Source: Ferrimonas lipolytica (GTDB lineage: Bacteria; Pseudomonadota; Gammaproteobacteria; Enterobacterales; Shewanellaceae). From it: 64,000 nucleotides of DNA. The position numbers and the translations under genes were made by a program. The stretch covers positions 1,612,001 to 1,676,000 of the forward strand of contig NZ_CP051180.1 of the NCBI RefSeq assembly GCF_012295575.1, given 5' to 3'. This document shows positions 30,964 to 40,333 of the stretch, piece by piece. How positions within the stretch are numbered: position 1 is the stretch's first letter; every line of letters starts with the position of its first letter. Under the pieces are notes generated by a model. The model worked only from the letters and a program-made list of their open reading frames with translations, was not told the DNA's origin and did no database searches.

Positions 30964-31356
30964 ATGTCCATTGAGCAAAAAGCTTTAGATCAAGCCTCTA
31001 TCGGTCTATCACTAATCTGTGTAGTTCACTGCTTAGCGACCCCTGCGCTGTTATTGCTTGGCTTGAGCGTGCCGAGTGTGATGTTAGAAGAGCAACATTT
31101 TCATCAGATGATCCTGTTTGTAGTGCTACCACTAAGTGGCCTTGCCCTCTTCCTCGGCTGCAGAAAACACCGCAATTTTAGCGTGCTCTCCCTCGGCCTC
31201 AGCGGACTAGCGATCTTAGTCGTCGCCAGCCTATGGGTACATCATTGGTATGGCCATGACGCGGAAACCGTGTTGACCATCATTGGCAGTATCCTAATGG
31301 TCATTGCGCACGGTTTAAACTTCAAACAATGTCGTGCGAGCGGTTGCCAGCACTAA
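30964..31356 (+). CDS. MerC-domain membrane protein
   Basis: This 130-residue protein has four predicted membrane segments. The first carries LICVVHCLATPALLLLG, matching the CxxHC-type motif of the MerC family. In mer operons MerC transports Hg(II), but chromosomal MerC-domain proteins outside mer operons are common and of unclear substrate. No merA, merR, merT or merP is nearby. The C-terminus has another cysteine pair (KQCRASGCQH), which may bind metal. Confidence 0.82.
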   Translation: MSIEQKALDQASIGLSLICVVHCLATPALLLLGLSVPSVMLEEQHFHQMILFVVLPLSGLALFLGCRKHRNFSVLSLGLSGLAILVVASLWVHHWYGHDAETVLTIIGSILMVIAHGLNFKQCRASGCQH

Positions 31357-31361
31357 CAAAA

Positions 31362-31654
31362 GGCTGTGTACCAACAAAGTGTTGTTCTTTCTAATACTGA
31401 TAAAGCACCTACGTGGCGAGTGTTGATACAAGGGCAAAGCACTACCGCCGTTGATCTTCTAGCACATTAGCGCAGTTCAGCGAAGCGTTTGGGACGACGA
31501 CCTAAGGCAAGGGGGATTCCAAAGGGGGCGAAGACCCCGCCCCTAATGCATATAAGAATGTGCCGTCGCCACCGCGACATCCTTCGCTATAGCACCGCAA
31601 TCGATAAAGCCGAAGGCTTGATATTTACCTCAACACTTAACTGTGACACAGCAC
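31362..31654 (+). mobile_element. MITE-like element, copy F (about 293 bp)
   Basis: It starts GGCTGTGTACCAACAAAGTG just 5 bp after the MerC stop and ends CTGTGACACAGCAC. Flanks TAACAAAA (31354-31361) and TAGCAAAA (31655-31662) match at 7 of 8. It abuts the FKBP terminator, with the target in that terminator's T tract on the minus strand. Confidence 0.85.
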
Positions 31655-31657
31655 TAG

Positions 31658-31690
31658 CAAAAACACCCCGACGGGTCGGGGTGTTCTTAA
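31658..31690 (-). terminator. Terminator of the FKBP gene
   Basis: Stem AACACCCCGAC / GTCGGGGTGTT (short loop); on the minus strand it continues TTTTTGCTA, where copy F is inserted. Confidence 0.88.
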
Positions 31691-31704
31691 TAGATAATGG
31701 TCAC

Positions 31705-32211
31705 TTAGCTGTCGATGCTGAGCAATTCCACATCGAAGATTAGGGTGGAGCCGGCCTCAATTGAGCCAACACTCCCCTTACCGTAGGCCAATGATGCTGG
31801 AATGTAAAAGCGGTTCTTCTGACCTACCACCATTGTTTGCACCCCTTCGGTCCAGCCTTTGATCACCTGAGTTAACTTAAAGCTGGCCGGTTTATTACGG
31901 GTTACCGAACTATCAAACTCAGTGCCGTTAATCAGCGTACCGTGATAGTGCACCGTTACTTTGTCGCTAGCTACTGGCTTACGATCGCCACTGCCTTCTG
32001 TCAGTACTTCGTATTGTAATCCCGAAGGGGTTGTTACAACCCCTTCACGAGCGCCATTTTCTGCTAAAAACGTGGCACCAATCTCTAGGTTTTTAACGGC
32101 GATCTTACTGTTGGCGCGTGAGCGCTGAAACATCATCAAGCTCAACACCAAGATCACAACCGCCACAATGATTTTAACCACAATAAACTCTCGCCAATTC
32201 AAAAACGTCAC
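31705..32211 (-). CDS. FKBP-type peptidyl-prolyl cis-trans isomerase, membrane-anchored
   Basis: This protein of up to 168 residues has an N-terminal hydrophobic anchor (VKIIVAVVILVLSLMMF). A short FkpA_N-like stretch follows (ATFLAENGAREGVVTTPSGLQYEVL), then a full FKBP domain with VTVHYHGTLINGTEFDSS, VIKGWTEGVQTMVVGQKNRFYIPASLAYG and GSTLIFDVELLSI. It probably catalyses proline isomerisation in the periplasm. The start is uncertain: GTG 32211 or GTG 32181, which gives a shorter N-terminus directly before the anchor. Confidence 0.9.
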   Translation of the reverse strand: MTFLNWREFIVVKIIVAVVILVLSLMMFQRSRANSKIAVKNLEIGATFLAENGAREGVVTTPSGLQYEVLTEGSGDRKPVASDKVTVHYHGTLINGTEFDSSVTRNKPASFKLTQVIKGWTEGVQTMVVGQKNRFYIPASLAYGKGSVGSIEAGSTLIFDVELLSIDS

Positions 32212-32368
32212 TGTAGCAAATGGCTGTTAAACACAACAGCGTCCAAACTGTTGTAATGGGCAACAATTAGTCAGTTGATAGTAAATTGCGCTGAAGGAGA
32301 GCTAGCCACTAACGCCGCCGTATTAAAATCTGCTAAAAATGCTGAAGAAAATAAAAAAGAGCCATGTT

Positions 32369-33223
32369 ATGAATATTTTATCGATCCAATCCCACGTTGC
32401 CTACGGCCATGCGGGCAACGCTTCTGCCGTTTTTCCGATGCAACGTATGGGCATCAATGTGTGGCCTGTACACACGGTAATGTTTTCCAACCATACCGGT
32501 CACGGCAGCTGGAAAGGCCCGATGTTTAGCCCCGACACCGTTGCAGATGTAATTGAAGGGATTGCCGAGCGCAATGTTCTGCCAACCTGTGATGCCGTTA
32601 TCTCGGGTTACATGGGTGCCCCTGAGATGGCCGATGTGATTGTCGCCAGTGCCGCTAAAGTTAAAGCCGCCAACCCTAACGCTCTGTATTGCTGTGATCC
32701 AGTTATTGGCGATACTGATCGTGGCATCTTCGTTCGCCCCGGTGTACCAGAGCATTTTCGCGACAATGTGATTCAGCATGCTGACATTATTACTCCGAAC
32801 CATTTTGAAGCGGAGTTCCTTACTGGGCACAAGATAAACGATTTGGATTCAGCCATCTTTGCAGCACGGCAACTGCTCGCCAAGGGCCCAAGCATTGTGC
32901 TTATCACCAGTTTGATGCGCAGCGACGCCGCGCCAGAAACCATCGAGATGCTGGCCGTAACGCCGGAATCAGCGTGGTTAGTTGCGGCGCCATGTTTGGA
33001 GTTCCCTACCCCGATGAACGGCTCTGGCGACGCCACTTCGGCACTGTTCTTAGCCAAGTACTTGCAGTGTCGCGACCTCAAAATTGCGTTGGAGCATGTG
33101 GCAGCGGCAATGTATGGTCTGTTCCGTCAAACCCATCTTGAAGGTAGCCGTGAATTATTGCTCATTGCTGCCCAAAATGAGTTAGTAACGCCAACCTATC
33201 TTACCGAAGCGAAAGCGGTTTAG
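32369..33223 (+). CDS. pdxY: Pyridoxal kinase PdxY
   Basis: This 284-residue ribokinase-fold protein begins MNILSIQSHVAYGHAGNASAVFPMQRMG. It has DPVIGDTDRGIFVRPGV, DIITPNHFEAEFLTG and the catalytic loop PMNGSGDATSALFLA. It phosphorylates pyridoxal in the PLP salvage pathway. I set the start at ATG 32369, from homology; two earlier in-frame codons exist without family sequence. GTG-GSGD carries the usual Asp. E. coli PdxY has 287 residues. Confidence 0.95.
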   Translation: MNILSIQSHVAYGHAGNASAVFPMQRMGINVWPVHTVMFSNHTGHGSWKGPMFSPDTVADVIEGIAERNVLPTCDAVISGYMGAPEMADVIVASAAKVKAANPNALYCCDPVIGDTDRGIFVRPGVPEHFRDNVIQHADIITPNHFEAEFLTGHKINDLDSAIFAARQLLAKGPSIVLITSLMRSDAAPETIEMLAVTPESAWLVAAPCLEFPTPMNGSGDATSALFLAKYLQCRDLKIALEHVAAAMYGLFRQTHLEGSRELLLIAAQNELVTPTYLTEAKAV

Positions 33224-33267
33224 CTTTGCCTCCACTTCAGCCAGCAGCCACGTAACTAAGGGTTTTG

Positions 33268-34770
33268 ATGAACCTCTTTCGCCTTTTGTTATCTCTGCTG
33301 GCTTTAGTCTGCTCTAGCAGCAACGCATCGGTTGCCTTGCTGATCGGCTCTGAACTCAAGTTGTGCAGCAGCCTGTCCCCTCAATACTGCCACCGAGGCT
33401 CGGTTGACCGGCTAGCATTGCAGCAAAGTAAACGTCACCGATTATTTAGCCCAGCTCGGCTCACTAACGAGCGCTGGCTCAACATCAGTTGGCTCTCCGC
33501 CACTGAGCGACAACAAGGGCTTGTGCTGTTTGCCGATACCCCGCTACCAAACAAACTAAACAACAACGAACTGCTCGATTGGTTTCAACTAAACCCTGCG
33601 ATTCTGCAGTGGTTTCAACAGTTACAACCACAGCAGGTTGAACTTCTGTTCGATCTAATCGAGGTAGCGCCAATCGATCGTTACGGCGCACCATTGCTGC
33701 CTCAATTTTGGCCAGAGTCATCGACTGTCGCTGGCGCGGTTAGCATCCTTAATAGCATTAACCAGTTGAGTGCCGACGTTGCACAGCTAAGCTATCTTAC
33801 CGCAGCCCAGCGCGATCCCTTTGCCGCAGCCCAACGCTACGGGCAGATGTTGCCACCACAGAGCCAATGGCTGCCCCTCGATGGCAGTCTTATCCACGCC
33901 CGTAGCGACAACCGATGCAGCGCACTAACCCAGTATCGCCAGCAGTTCCAAAGCAACGTCGACCGGCAGCGACTATACCGCAAGCTAGCCTCTTACCAGC
34001 TAGGTCATTGCCGTTTACCAGCAAAGACCCTACAACAGCTTGAAACCACGTCGACCTTAGTGGTTGCCGATGGTGATCCACAACGTTTACGGCACGCCCT
34101 ATTCTTACCCGACGGCCAACCAACACCCGAGTTACTATCAATTGCGCAACGGTTTAACAGCAGCACTTTAGCTATCGCGGCTATCGGCAAAAGCAACGTA
34201 TTGTTCGATTGGATTCGGGAGTTAGAACCGCAGACTGCTAGCAGACAACCGCAGTGGCGGCTGTTAGCGACCGAGGTATCATTACTAAGCACGCAACTGC
34301 AGCTCGCAACACTGCCACCGCAACAAGCGCTCATACTAGGGGTTGATAATGATACTGCCGCACTCATCTCAGCTAACAACATTAAAGTTATCGGTGATAA
34401 CGGGGTGTGGTTGGGGCAACGCCATCCAGGTGACAGCGCACGATTTAGCAGCCATTACATTCAAACTAACGATAGCGCCACGCTCGCACCGCTAGTCATT
34501 TCGTTGGCCAACCCCGATCCCGAGCCTCGTTCCAACGAGGAGGTGATATTTAACCATCTGACCCACAACAGCGCTGGCTTTCACGGGTTAACACAACAGC
34601 TCTGCCACAGCCTTGCTAGTCAAGGGTTGGGGCACATAGCGACTAAGGACAAAACCATTGGTGTGTTGCTCAACGTGGGGGCAGCGACACAGTTTAGCCA
34701 CCAACAAGGGCAAGCTTGGTGCAGCTACCGCAACCTAGAGGTCGAATTTGGTTCGGTTGCCGCACCGTAA
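33268..34770 (+). CDS. Large exported protein of unknown function
   Basis: This 500-residue protein has a signal peptide (MNLFRLLLSLLALVCSSSNA) and a mature start VALLIGSELKLCSSLSPQYC. The remainder is glutamine- and leucine-rich with no motif I can name. The beginning vaguely recalls exported cyanophycinase-like proteins, but the GTSAG-type nucleophile motif is not visible, so I do not assign that function. Six or more cysteines suggest periplasmic disulfides. The ATG 33268 follows AAGGG; a TTG directly before it is less likely. It lies 44 bp after pdxY. Confidence 0.7.
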   Translation: MNLFRLLLSLLALVCSSSNASVALLIGSELKLCSSLSPQYCHRGSVDRLALQQSKRHRLFSPARLTNERWLNISWLSATERQQGLVLFADTPLPNKLNNNELLDWFQLNPAILQWFQQLQPQQVELLFDLIEVAPIDRYGAPLLPQFWPESSTVAGAVSILNSINQLSADVAQLSYLTAAQRDPFAAAQRYGQMLPPQSQWLPLDGSLIHARSDNRCSALTQYRQQFQSNVDRQRLYRKLASYQLGHCRLPAKTLQQLETTSTLVVADGDPQRLRHALFLPDGQPTPELLSIAQRFNSSTLAIAAIGKSNVLFDWIRELEPQTASRQPQWRLLATEVSLLSTQLQLATLPPQQALILGVDNDTAALISANNIKVIGDNGVWLGQRHPGDSARFSSHYIQTNDSATLAPLVISLANPDPEPRSNEEVIFNHLTHNSAGFHGLTQQLCHSLASQGLGHIATKDKTIGVLLNVGAATQFSHQQGQAWCSYRNLEVEFGSVAAP

Positions 34771-34789
34771 ATCGTTCAGGCTATTATTA

Positions 34790-35057
34790 GGCTGTGTCGT
34801 AGTTAGCTAGTTTATCTTAGCCTTCGGCTTCACCGATTTCGTTGTTTTTAGGGGACGATGTCGCGGTGGCGACGGCACATTCTTGTATGCCACCCCTTTG
34901 GAATCCCCCTTGCCTTAGGTCGCAGTCCCAAACGCTTCGCTGGACTGCTCCAATGCGGCAAAATAACAACGGCGGTAGTGCTTCCCCTTGTATCAAAACT
35001 CGCCTAGCCGCTGCTTTAACTGCATTGGCAAGATCAACCCTTAATTGGTACACAGCC
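34790..35057 (-). mobile_element. MITE-like element, copy G (268 bp)
   Basis: It reads GGCTGTGTCGTAGTTAGCTA at left and CTTAATTGGTACACAGCC at right. The 8-bp duplication TATTATTA is perfect (34782-34789 and 35058-35065). The GGGGAGCTTCGCCCC hairpin is deleted; other blocks remain. It lies 19 bp after one stop and 11 bp before the next gene's stop. Confidence 0.92.
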
Positions 35058-35068
35058 TATTATTAGCG

Positions 35069-35902
35069 TTAAAACGTCAGTCCCATCGCGCGTAGCTTGG
35101 GCATCAACTGAGCACTACCGGCACTGATCTCATCCTCAGACAAAACTAAGTATTGATGTTGATGCTGTTGGAACTGAGCCAAACGCTGTTGTTGTTCTTG
35201 ATTATCGCTATCAAGAACCTCGATATAGAGCGCCAACGACGGGATAAAGAAATCAGATATCAGCTGCGGCGACTCAGGCCACGGTTGCTCAAAGGCGAAG
35301 TTGATCTCGTGTAAGTAGAACCAATTGGCTAACTTCAAATGGGCTAAATTAGCAACCCAATGACCACTCATGGTGCGGTAACGGCTATTGAAGCGATGCT
35401 GAAACGCTTTAACCGACTTATGGGTCGAGTTGGCTTCAGCATCCAGACCAAGATAGGTATTCAGTACTCGTTTTAGTGAGCCGTGTTTGTCGATATCTAC
35501 CGGCCAATAACTTACCGGCCCACTAGCAAACAACCGCTGGCCGGCGCCATTTCGCCGCCCTTCTGGGGTTAGCACCAACCCACCCGCTCCCTGCTGCAGC
35601 CAGCCTAACTGCAATAACAATTGCCGTAATTCATACTCCGATACTGACAGTGATTGCGCTAGATCTCGTGCAGACTGCAGTTCAGCCGGTTCCGCCAACA
35701 ACAGGGTTTCAGGCCAAACTACGTAACGGCCATATTTCTCATGTAAGGTGGTTTCACCGCCAGCACTCAAGCCTAATGCCGTAAGTACCCATTGATTATC
35801 GCATCGAACCAAATAACCCGCCCGCTCAAATCGGCTGAATAGCACCTTGCTGGTGACATTCATCTGTTTGGCTAATGCCGATGTGGAAATCATTTTGCTC
35901 AT
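35069..35902 (-). CDS. Uncharacterised protein with helix-turn-helix-like start and nuclease-like C-terminus
   Basis: This 277-residue protein has an N-terminal segment ISTSALAKQMNVTSKVLFSRFERAGYL that looks like a helix-turn-helix or IF2-N-like module. A second similar module (SARDLAQSLSVSEYELRQLLLQLGWL) follows. The C-terminus has NFAFEQPWPESPQLISDFFIPSLALYIEVLD, resembling the E..D-x(10)-E-V core of PD-(D/E)XK nucleases, although a following lysine is not clear. I infer a DNA- or RNA-linked role and no more. The gene has no partner in its direct neighbourhood. Confidence 0.65.
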   Translation of the reverse strand: MSKMISTSALAKQMNVTSKVLFSRFERAGYLVRCDNQWVLTALGLSAGGETTLHEKYGRYVVWPETLLLAEPAELQSARDLAQSLSVSEYELRQLLLQLGWLQQGAGGLVLTPEGRRNGAGQRLFASGPVSYWPVDIDKHGSLKRVLNTYLGLDAEANSTHKSVKAFQHRFNSRYRTMSGHWVANLAHLKLANWFYLHEINFAFEQPWPESPQLISDFFIPSLALYIEVLDSDNQEQQQRLAQFQQHQHQYLVLSEDEISAGSAQLMPKLRAMGLTF

Positions 35903-36220
35903 TGTCGCTTCCCGTTGTCAGCGTAATACCAAGCAGAGTAACTCGCTGGTGTTGTCAGAATCGCAGTTGAATTGGGTTAGAAGTAGCGCCAGCAAACCCT
36001 ACGCTATCCAGTTAACACTATTAAACCACTGTGTTCATTCTAAAAAATTATCCCGCAATTAACAAAAACCATTGGCATCAGCTTAATCTCACCGTAAAGT
36101 TAAAATTAACAAACTCGCAACAAATTTAATTATTCACGCCGTGAGCAGCGCAAAAGATTCAACAGCGGTAGCAACTCCTATGGGGGTATTCGGCTAGGTA
36201 ATACATTGGAGGCGACATCC

Positions 36221-38200
36221 GTGACACTCAAGCTGAGGCTAATTAATTTCGTAAGAAACCGAAATGCATTTTGGGCATGGTCTATCGTTGCGGTGACCCT
36301 TGTAGTGCTCTACTGGGGTGGCAAGTACTCGGTGCACCAATTGGCTGCCCAGCAATCCAATACCCTTAGCCAACATTGGCATCGGCTTCTGAGCCATCAA
36401 TCTGCACGAACTAACGAGGAGCGCATTGAGCAGTTAGGGGCGCTGGCATTCTACCCTCGTATCAAATTTTTGCAGATGCGGTTGGAACACAACCTCAGTC
36501 AACTGGCCAATTACAGCCACGGTACCCATAATTACTCCGCGAGGGTACACCAAGCCATTAATCGACTAGAGCGAAAACAACAACGTCACCCCGAATTTCA
36601 ATCTATCGATATGGTAGATGAAAATATTGTCCTAAGCTCGAGTCGAATTGAGCTGCCGCAGCAGGTAAACGGTAAGCCCGCCTATGGCATTATCATCATC
36701 GGCTTCGATAGCAGCGAACTGCATCAAACCATCTCACAACACGTATTAGGGGTATTTCTTTATGTGGTATTGGCATTGTTGCTGTTGGTTGGATTTCTCA
36801 CTTTAAGACAACGATTACTGTTTATTGACCCTCTTAAGCAGTTATTGACCGAGCCAGCGTGGTGTAGCAATCGTGGCACGGTACGACAATTACCAAGCCA
36901 ATACACCTCGTCGTTGTTAACTGCACTGACCCGGCTAATTAATGCCGAATTCGAGGCATTGCAACGGTCGACACAGCGACTGCAGCAGCGGCAGCAACGA
37001 CTGGCTGAAGAGCACCAACAGCGGCAACTATCCCATCAATTGCAACCGAGTTATAACTGGCAGATCGACATCAACAATGGCGATTTCTCAATCGACCGAA
37101 CTGTGTTGGCTAATATCGGCTTAGTAGATATGCCAACACATCTACACGTTCACGATCTATTAGCGCGCATCCACCCAGAGGATCTGACCCAGATAAAATC
37201 TCAGTTTGATAGATTACAACGTAACCATAGGGCGATGGAATTTGTCGCAAGAGTAATCAATAACACCAACGAGATGCGTCACATCAAATGCAGTGCCAGT
37301 TTCAGTTGTGATGATATGCGCTCGCAAACATTAGTTGGCTGCAGTATCGACGTCACCGAGTCGGTACGACAGCAGCAGTCATTGCGGTTAGAGCAGATCA
37401 AAGCCAGTAATGCCGAACATCGCCTCGATGCCCTGTCTAAGTTAACCGAAGTTGCCATCATTCAAGTTGATCACGCTGGTACCATTCGTAGCTTGAATCT
37501 CACTGGTCATCAGCTTCTTGGCTATCCTGACCAGCAACTGCTCAATCGCCACATTAGCGAATTAACTGAGCTTGAGAATAGCGACCCCAAAACGCAATTT
37601 AACGACCCATTTAGGCCATTTTCCGTTAACAATCAACGCGACTCCAATGTTCGTTTACGCAAAGCGGATAACTCCACCGTATTGGTTAACCTAACCCTTA
37701 CTGAGCAACAGCTGGGAGGTAACTACTGCCTCACCGGCATATTTAAACCAATTTCCACCGCTATCGAACCGGTTACGGCCAGTGATGGCCTAGTCGACAT
37801 CCATCCGGTTAAAAAGATGCGCTTCGCCATGATGGATAGTGAGCAACGAATCGTGGCAATTTCACCGGCGTTGGCAAAAACCTTAGGCTACCGCTCGCAA
37901 GATCTCATCAATACCAACCTGATCGATTTGGTGCCAGCTAACTTCCGTCAGGCCACCAAACAACAGTGCCTCACTGGAGAGTGCATAAACGCCAAGACTG
38001 CGGCACTGTCCCATCGTAACGGCGAAATTATCTGGCTTAGAATTACCATAATGCCGCTACAAAACATGCAGTCAGAGCAACCATTATTATTGATCCAAGT
38101 AGCTAGGGTTTTGGAGCGGATAACCTCCATAAGTGAAAAGCGACAGGGAGTACAAACCACTAAACATGGGTCTTTTTCTGCTCGTGCCGACCGTGCTTGA
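36221..38200 (+). CDS. Membrane PAS-domain sensor without output domain
   Basis: This 659-residue protein has a membrane segment at about residues 16-35, an extracytoplasmic region of about 140 residues, a second segment (VLGVFLYVVLALLLLVGFLTL) and a coiled coil rich in Q and R. Three PAS-like modules follow, including LTEVAIIQVDHAGTIRSLN..LLGYP and MDSEQRIVAISPALAKTLGYRSQDL. It ends right after the third PAS with no histidine kinase, GGDEF, EAL or MCP domain. The GTG 36221 is chosen because GGAGG lies 8 bp upstream. The 318 bp before it (35903-36220) show nothing definite. Confidence 0.8.
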   Translation: MTLKLRLINFVRNRNAFWAWSIVAVTLVVLYWGGKYSVHQLAAQQSNTLSQHWHRLLSHQSARTNEERIEQLGALAFYPRIKFLQMRLEHNLSQLANYSHGTHNYSARVHQAINRLERKQQRHPEFQSIDMVDENIVLSSSRIELPQQVNGKPAYGIIIIGFDSSELHQTISQHVLGVFLYVVLALLLLVGFLTLRQRLLFIDPLKQLLTEPAWCSNRGTVRQLPSQYTSSLLTALTRLINAEFEALQRSTQRLQQRQQRLAEEHQQRQLSHQLQPSYNWQIDINNGDFSIDRTVLANIGLVDMPTHLHVHDLLARIHPEDLTQIKSQFDRLQRNHRAMEFVARVINNTNEMRHIKCSASFSCDDMRSQTLVGCSIDVTESVRQQQSLRLEQIKASNAEHRLDALSKLTEVAIIQVDHAGTIRSLNLTGHQLLGYPDQQLLNRHISELTELENSDPKTQFNDPFRPFSVNNQRDSNVRLRKADNSTVLVNLTLTEQQLGGNYCLTGIFKPISTAIEPVTASDGLVDIHPVKKMRFAMMDSEQRIVAISPALAKTLGYRSQDLINTNLIDLVPANFRQATKQQCLTGECINAKTAALSHRNGEIIWLRITIMPLQNMQSEQPLLLIQVARVLERITSISEKRQGVQTTKHGSFSARADRA

Positions 38201-38208
38201 AACTCGCT

Positions 38209-40152
38209 TTAACTGGCGCTTTTACTGATTCGTTTAGGCGCGGTTTTAGCGCTGCTTCGCTTAGTTGACTTACTCTTGAAGCGTCGCTTTGCCACCGCAG
38301 GCAACCCCGCTAAACAGGCTGGTGCGGGTTCGCTTTTTACCCGTGTAATAATGTCGTTAATACTGCTTGATAGACCAACCATAAACGGCTGGTATGGCAT
38401 TTGTCTTTCAGCCATTCGTTGTAGTTGATGCTCCCACTGGGCTGTCATATCTGGGTAGCTCGCACTCTCTGGTAAGGCGGTTATTAGAGCCGTGCCTGCG
38501 GCTGTTGCATTGATGGCTTTACCTCGCCGCTGCAAGAATGACCGTTTAAATAGCAACTCAATGATCCCCGCTCGCGTTGCTTCAGTGCCCAAGCCATCAG
38601 TTTCCCGCAAGATATTTTTGAGTGAACTGTCTTTAACGAAGCGTGCAATACCTGTCATCGCTTGTAGTAATGTCGCCTCGGTAAAGGCTTTTGGCGGCTC
38701 AGTCATGCAGTCTTTGATCTGCCCTTCGGCACAGGTCAAAACTTCGCCTTGGCTCAGTTTAGGCAGGTAATCTGGCACTTTATCTTTCGGTGTCGGTAAT
38801 AACGCCTTCCACCCGGGCTTCAACAACTGCTTACCCTTGGCGACAAACAAACCGCCAGCGATCTCGAACTTCAGTTCACCCTCGCTGTACTGCGCCGGTG
38901 GATAAAATTGAATCAGATATTGGCGAGCAATAAGCTGGTAGACCTTGGCTTCATCGATACCAAGTCGACTGGAACCTGCCGCCTTAGGTGTTGGGATAAT
39001 AGCGTGATGGGCCGTTACCTTGCCATCGTTCCAACAACGAGAGCGCAGGCTTTGATCAGCACCGCTAACCGCGTCTTGCAAGAAGTCGTCGTTGGTCGAT
39101 ATCGCCGTCATAATCTTGCTAACGTCACCCAAGTGTCCCTTGGGTAAATAGCGACAATCGGAACGTGGATAGGTGATCAGCTTGTGCTGTTCATAGAGTT
39201 TTTGCGCGGCCGACAACACCTGTTGGGCAGACAACCCGAATCGCTTCGAGGCATCAATTTGTAACGCCGATAACGAATAAGGTAACGGCGCAGTTTGTTT
39301 GGTCTGCTTATGCACCGCTGAACTGACAAGCGCCGGTTGTTGTGCAATTCGGCCAGCAACGTGTTCCGCCAGCTTTCTAGCCAGCAAGCGCCCATCTTCA
39401 TCTACCCACTGCTCGCAGGCATCACTGGGTTGCCAGCGTGCTCGTATGGTATTGCCATCATGAGGGATAATGGCATCGAGCTGATAAAAGGGTTTAGCCA
39501 CAAACTGGGCAATCTGCTGGTCTCGGCGCACCACCAATCCCAATACCGGCGTCTGTACCCGCCCTACCGATAATACTCCACCATAACCGGCTTGCTGGCC
39601 CAATAATGTATAGGCTCGTGACATATTCATGCCATACAACCAATCGGCTCGAGAACGTGCTAACGCGGATATCGATAGCGCAACAAAGTCACTATTGGGT
39701 TTGAGCTGGCCAAGCGCTTTAGTTACCGCGCTCGGGTTGAGATCGCTAATCAGTAACCGTTGAACCTGTTGCTTACGAGTCTTACTAAGTTTTAGGTAGT
39801 CGAGCAGCTCATCGACCAGCAGTTGCCCCTCTCGATCTGGATCTCCGGCGTGAACAATCTGCTTAGCGTTTTTGAGTAGTTTACGTACTACGCTGATCTG
39901 CTTACTCATGCCCTGTCGTGGCTTAAGTTGCCACTGTTCAATCTCTATCGGCAGATCTTGCAAACGCCATTGTTTAAAGCGCTGGTCGTACTCATCAGGC
40001 TGCAACTGCTCCAACAAATGCCCGACACACCAGGTGACGCAATCGCCATTACCAACCTCGATATAACCATTTTGATTTTTGTGGGGCTTAGCCAAAACCG
40101 CAGCAATAGCACGGCCAAGACTCGGTTTTTCGGCAATGATAAGACGGTTCAT
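38209..40152 (-). CDS. topB: DNA topoisomerase III
   Basis: This 647-residue type IA topoisomerase has an N-terminal Toprim domain (RLIIAEKPSLGRAIAAVL; HAGDPDREGQLLVDELL with the DxD metal residues). The active-site tyrosine is in KLITYPRSDCRYLP (near residue 330), with AHHAIIPT and RFVKDSSLKN..ETDGLGTEATRAGIIELL. It decatenates single-stranded DNA at forks and works with RecQ. The C-terminus is basic (KRRFKSKSTKRSSAKTAPKR). It is convergent with the PAS gene, 8 bp apart, with no clear terminator between. Confidence 0.96.
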   Translation of the reverse strand: MNRLIIAEKPSLGRAIAAVLAKPHKNQNGYIEVGNGDCVTWCVGHLLEQLQPDEYDQRFKQWRLQDLPIEIEQWQLKPRQGMSKQISVVRKLLKNAKQIVHAGDPDREGQLLVDELLDYLKLSKTRKQQVQRLLISDLNPSAVTKALGQLKPNSDFVALSISALARSRADWLYGMNMSRAYTLLGQQAGYGGVLSVGRVQTPVLGLVVRRDQQIAQFVAKPFYQLDAIIPHDGNTIRARWQPSDACEQWVDEDGRLLARKLAEHVAGRIAQQPALVSSAVHKQTKQTAPLPYSLSALQIDASKRFGLSAQQVLSAAQKLYEQHKLITYPRSDCRYLPKGHLGDVSKIMTAISTNDDFLQDAVSGADQSLRSRCWNDGKVTAHHAIIPTPKAAGSSRLGIDEAKVYQLIARQYLIQFYPPAQYSEGELKFEIAGGLFVAKGKQLLKPGWKALLPTPKDKVPDYLPKLSQGEVLTCAEGQIKDCMTEPPKAFTEATLLQAMTGIARFVKDSSLKNILRETDGLGTEATRAGIIELLFKRSFLQRRGKAINATAAGTALITALPESASYPDMTAQWEHQLQRMAERQMPYQPFMVGLSSSINDIITRVKSEPAPACLAGLPAVAKRRFKSKSTKRSSAKTAPKRISKSAS

Positions 40153-40333
40153 AGCTACGCAGATTAAAATAGGTTGGTATTAGATTACCCAGCATTAACG
40201 GCGCCAGCAACAAAACACTGTATAAAAACACAGATAGGTGTTAAATCGTGATCAAAACCGGTAACCAATGCCGCATCAACCCTATATCCAGTGGTATAGT
40301 TATCAGCATTGCGCATTTTTATAACATAATATT

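Noticed and set aside
36121-36220. Possible riboswitch before the PAS sensor (segments CAAAAG and GGTAGC)
   Set aside because: The core of c-di-GMP riboswitches is not present and no consistent fold was found.
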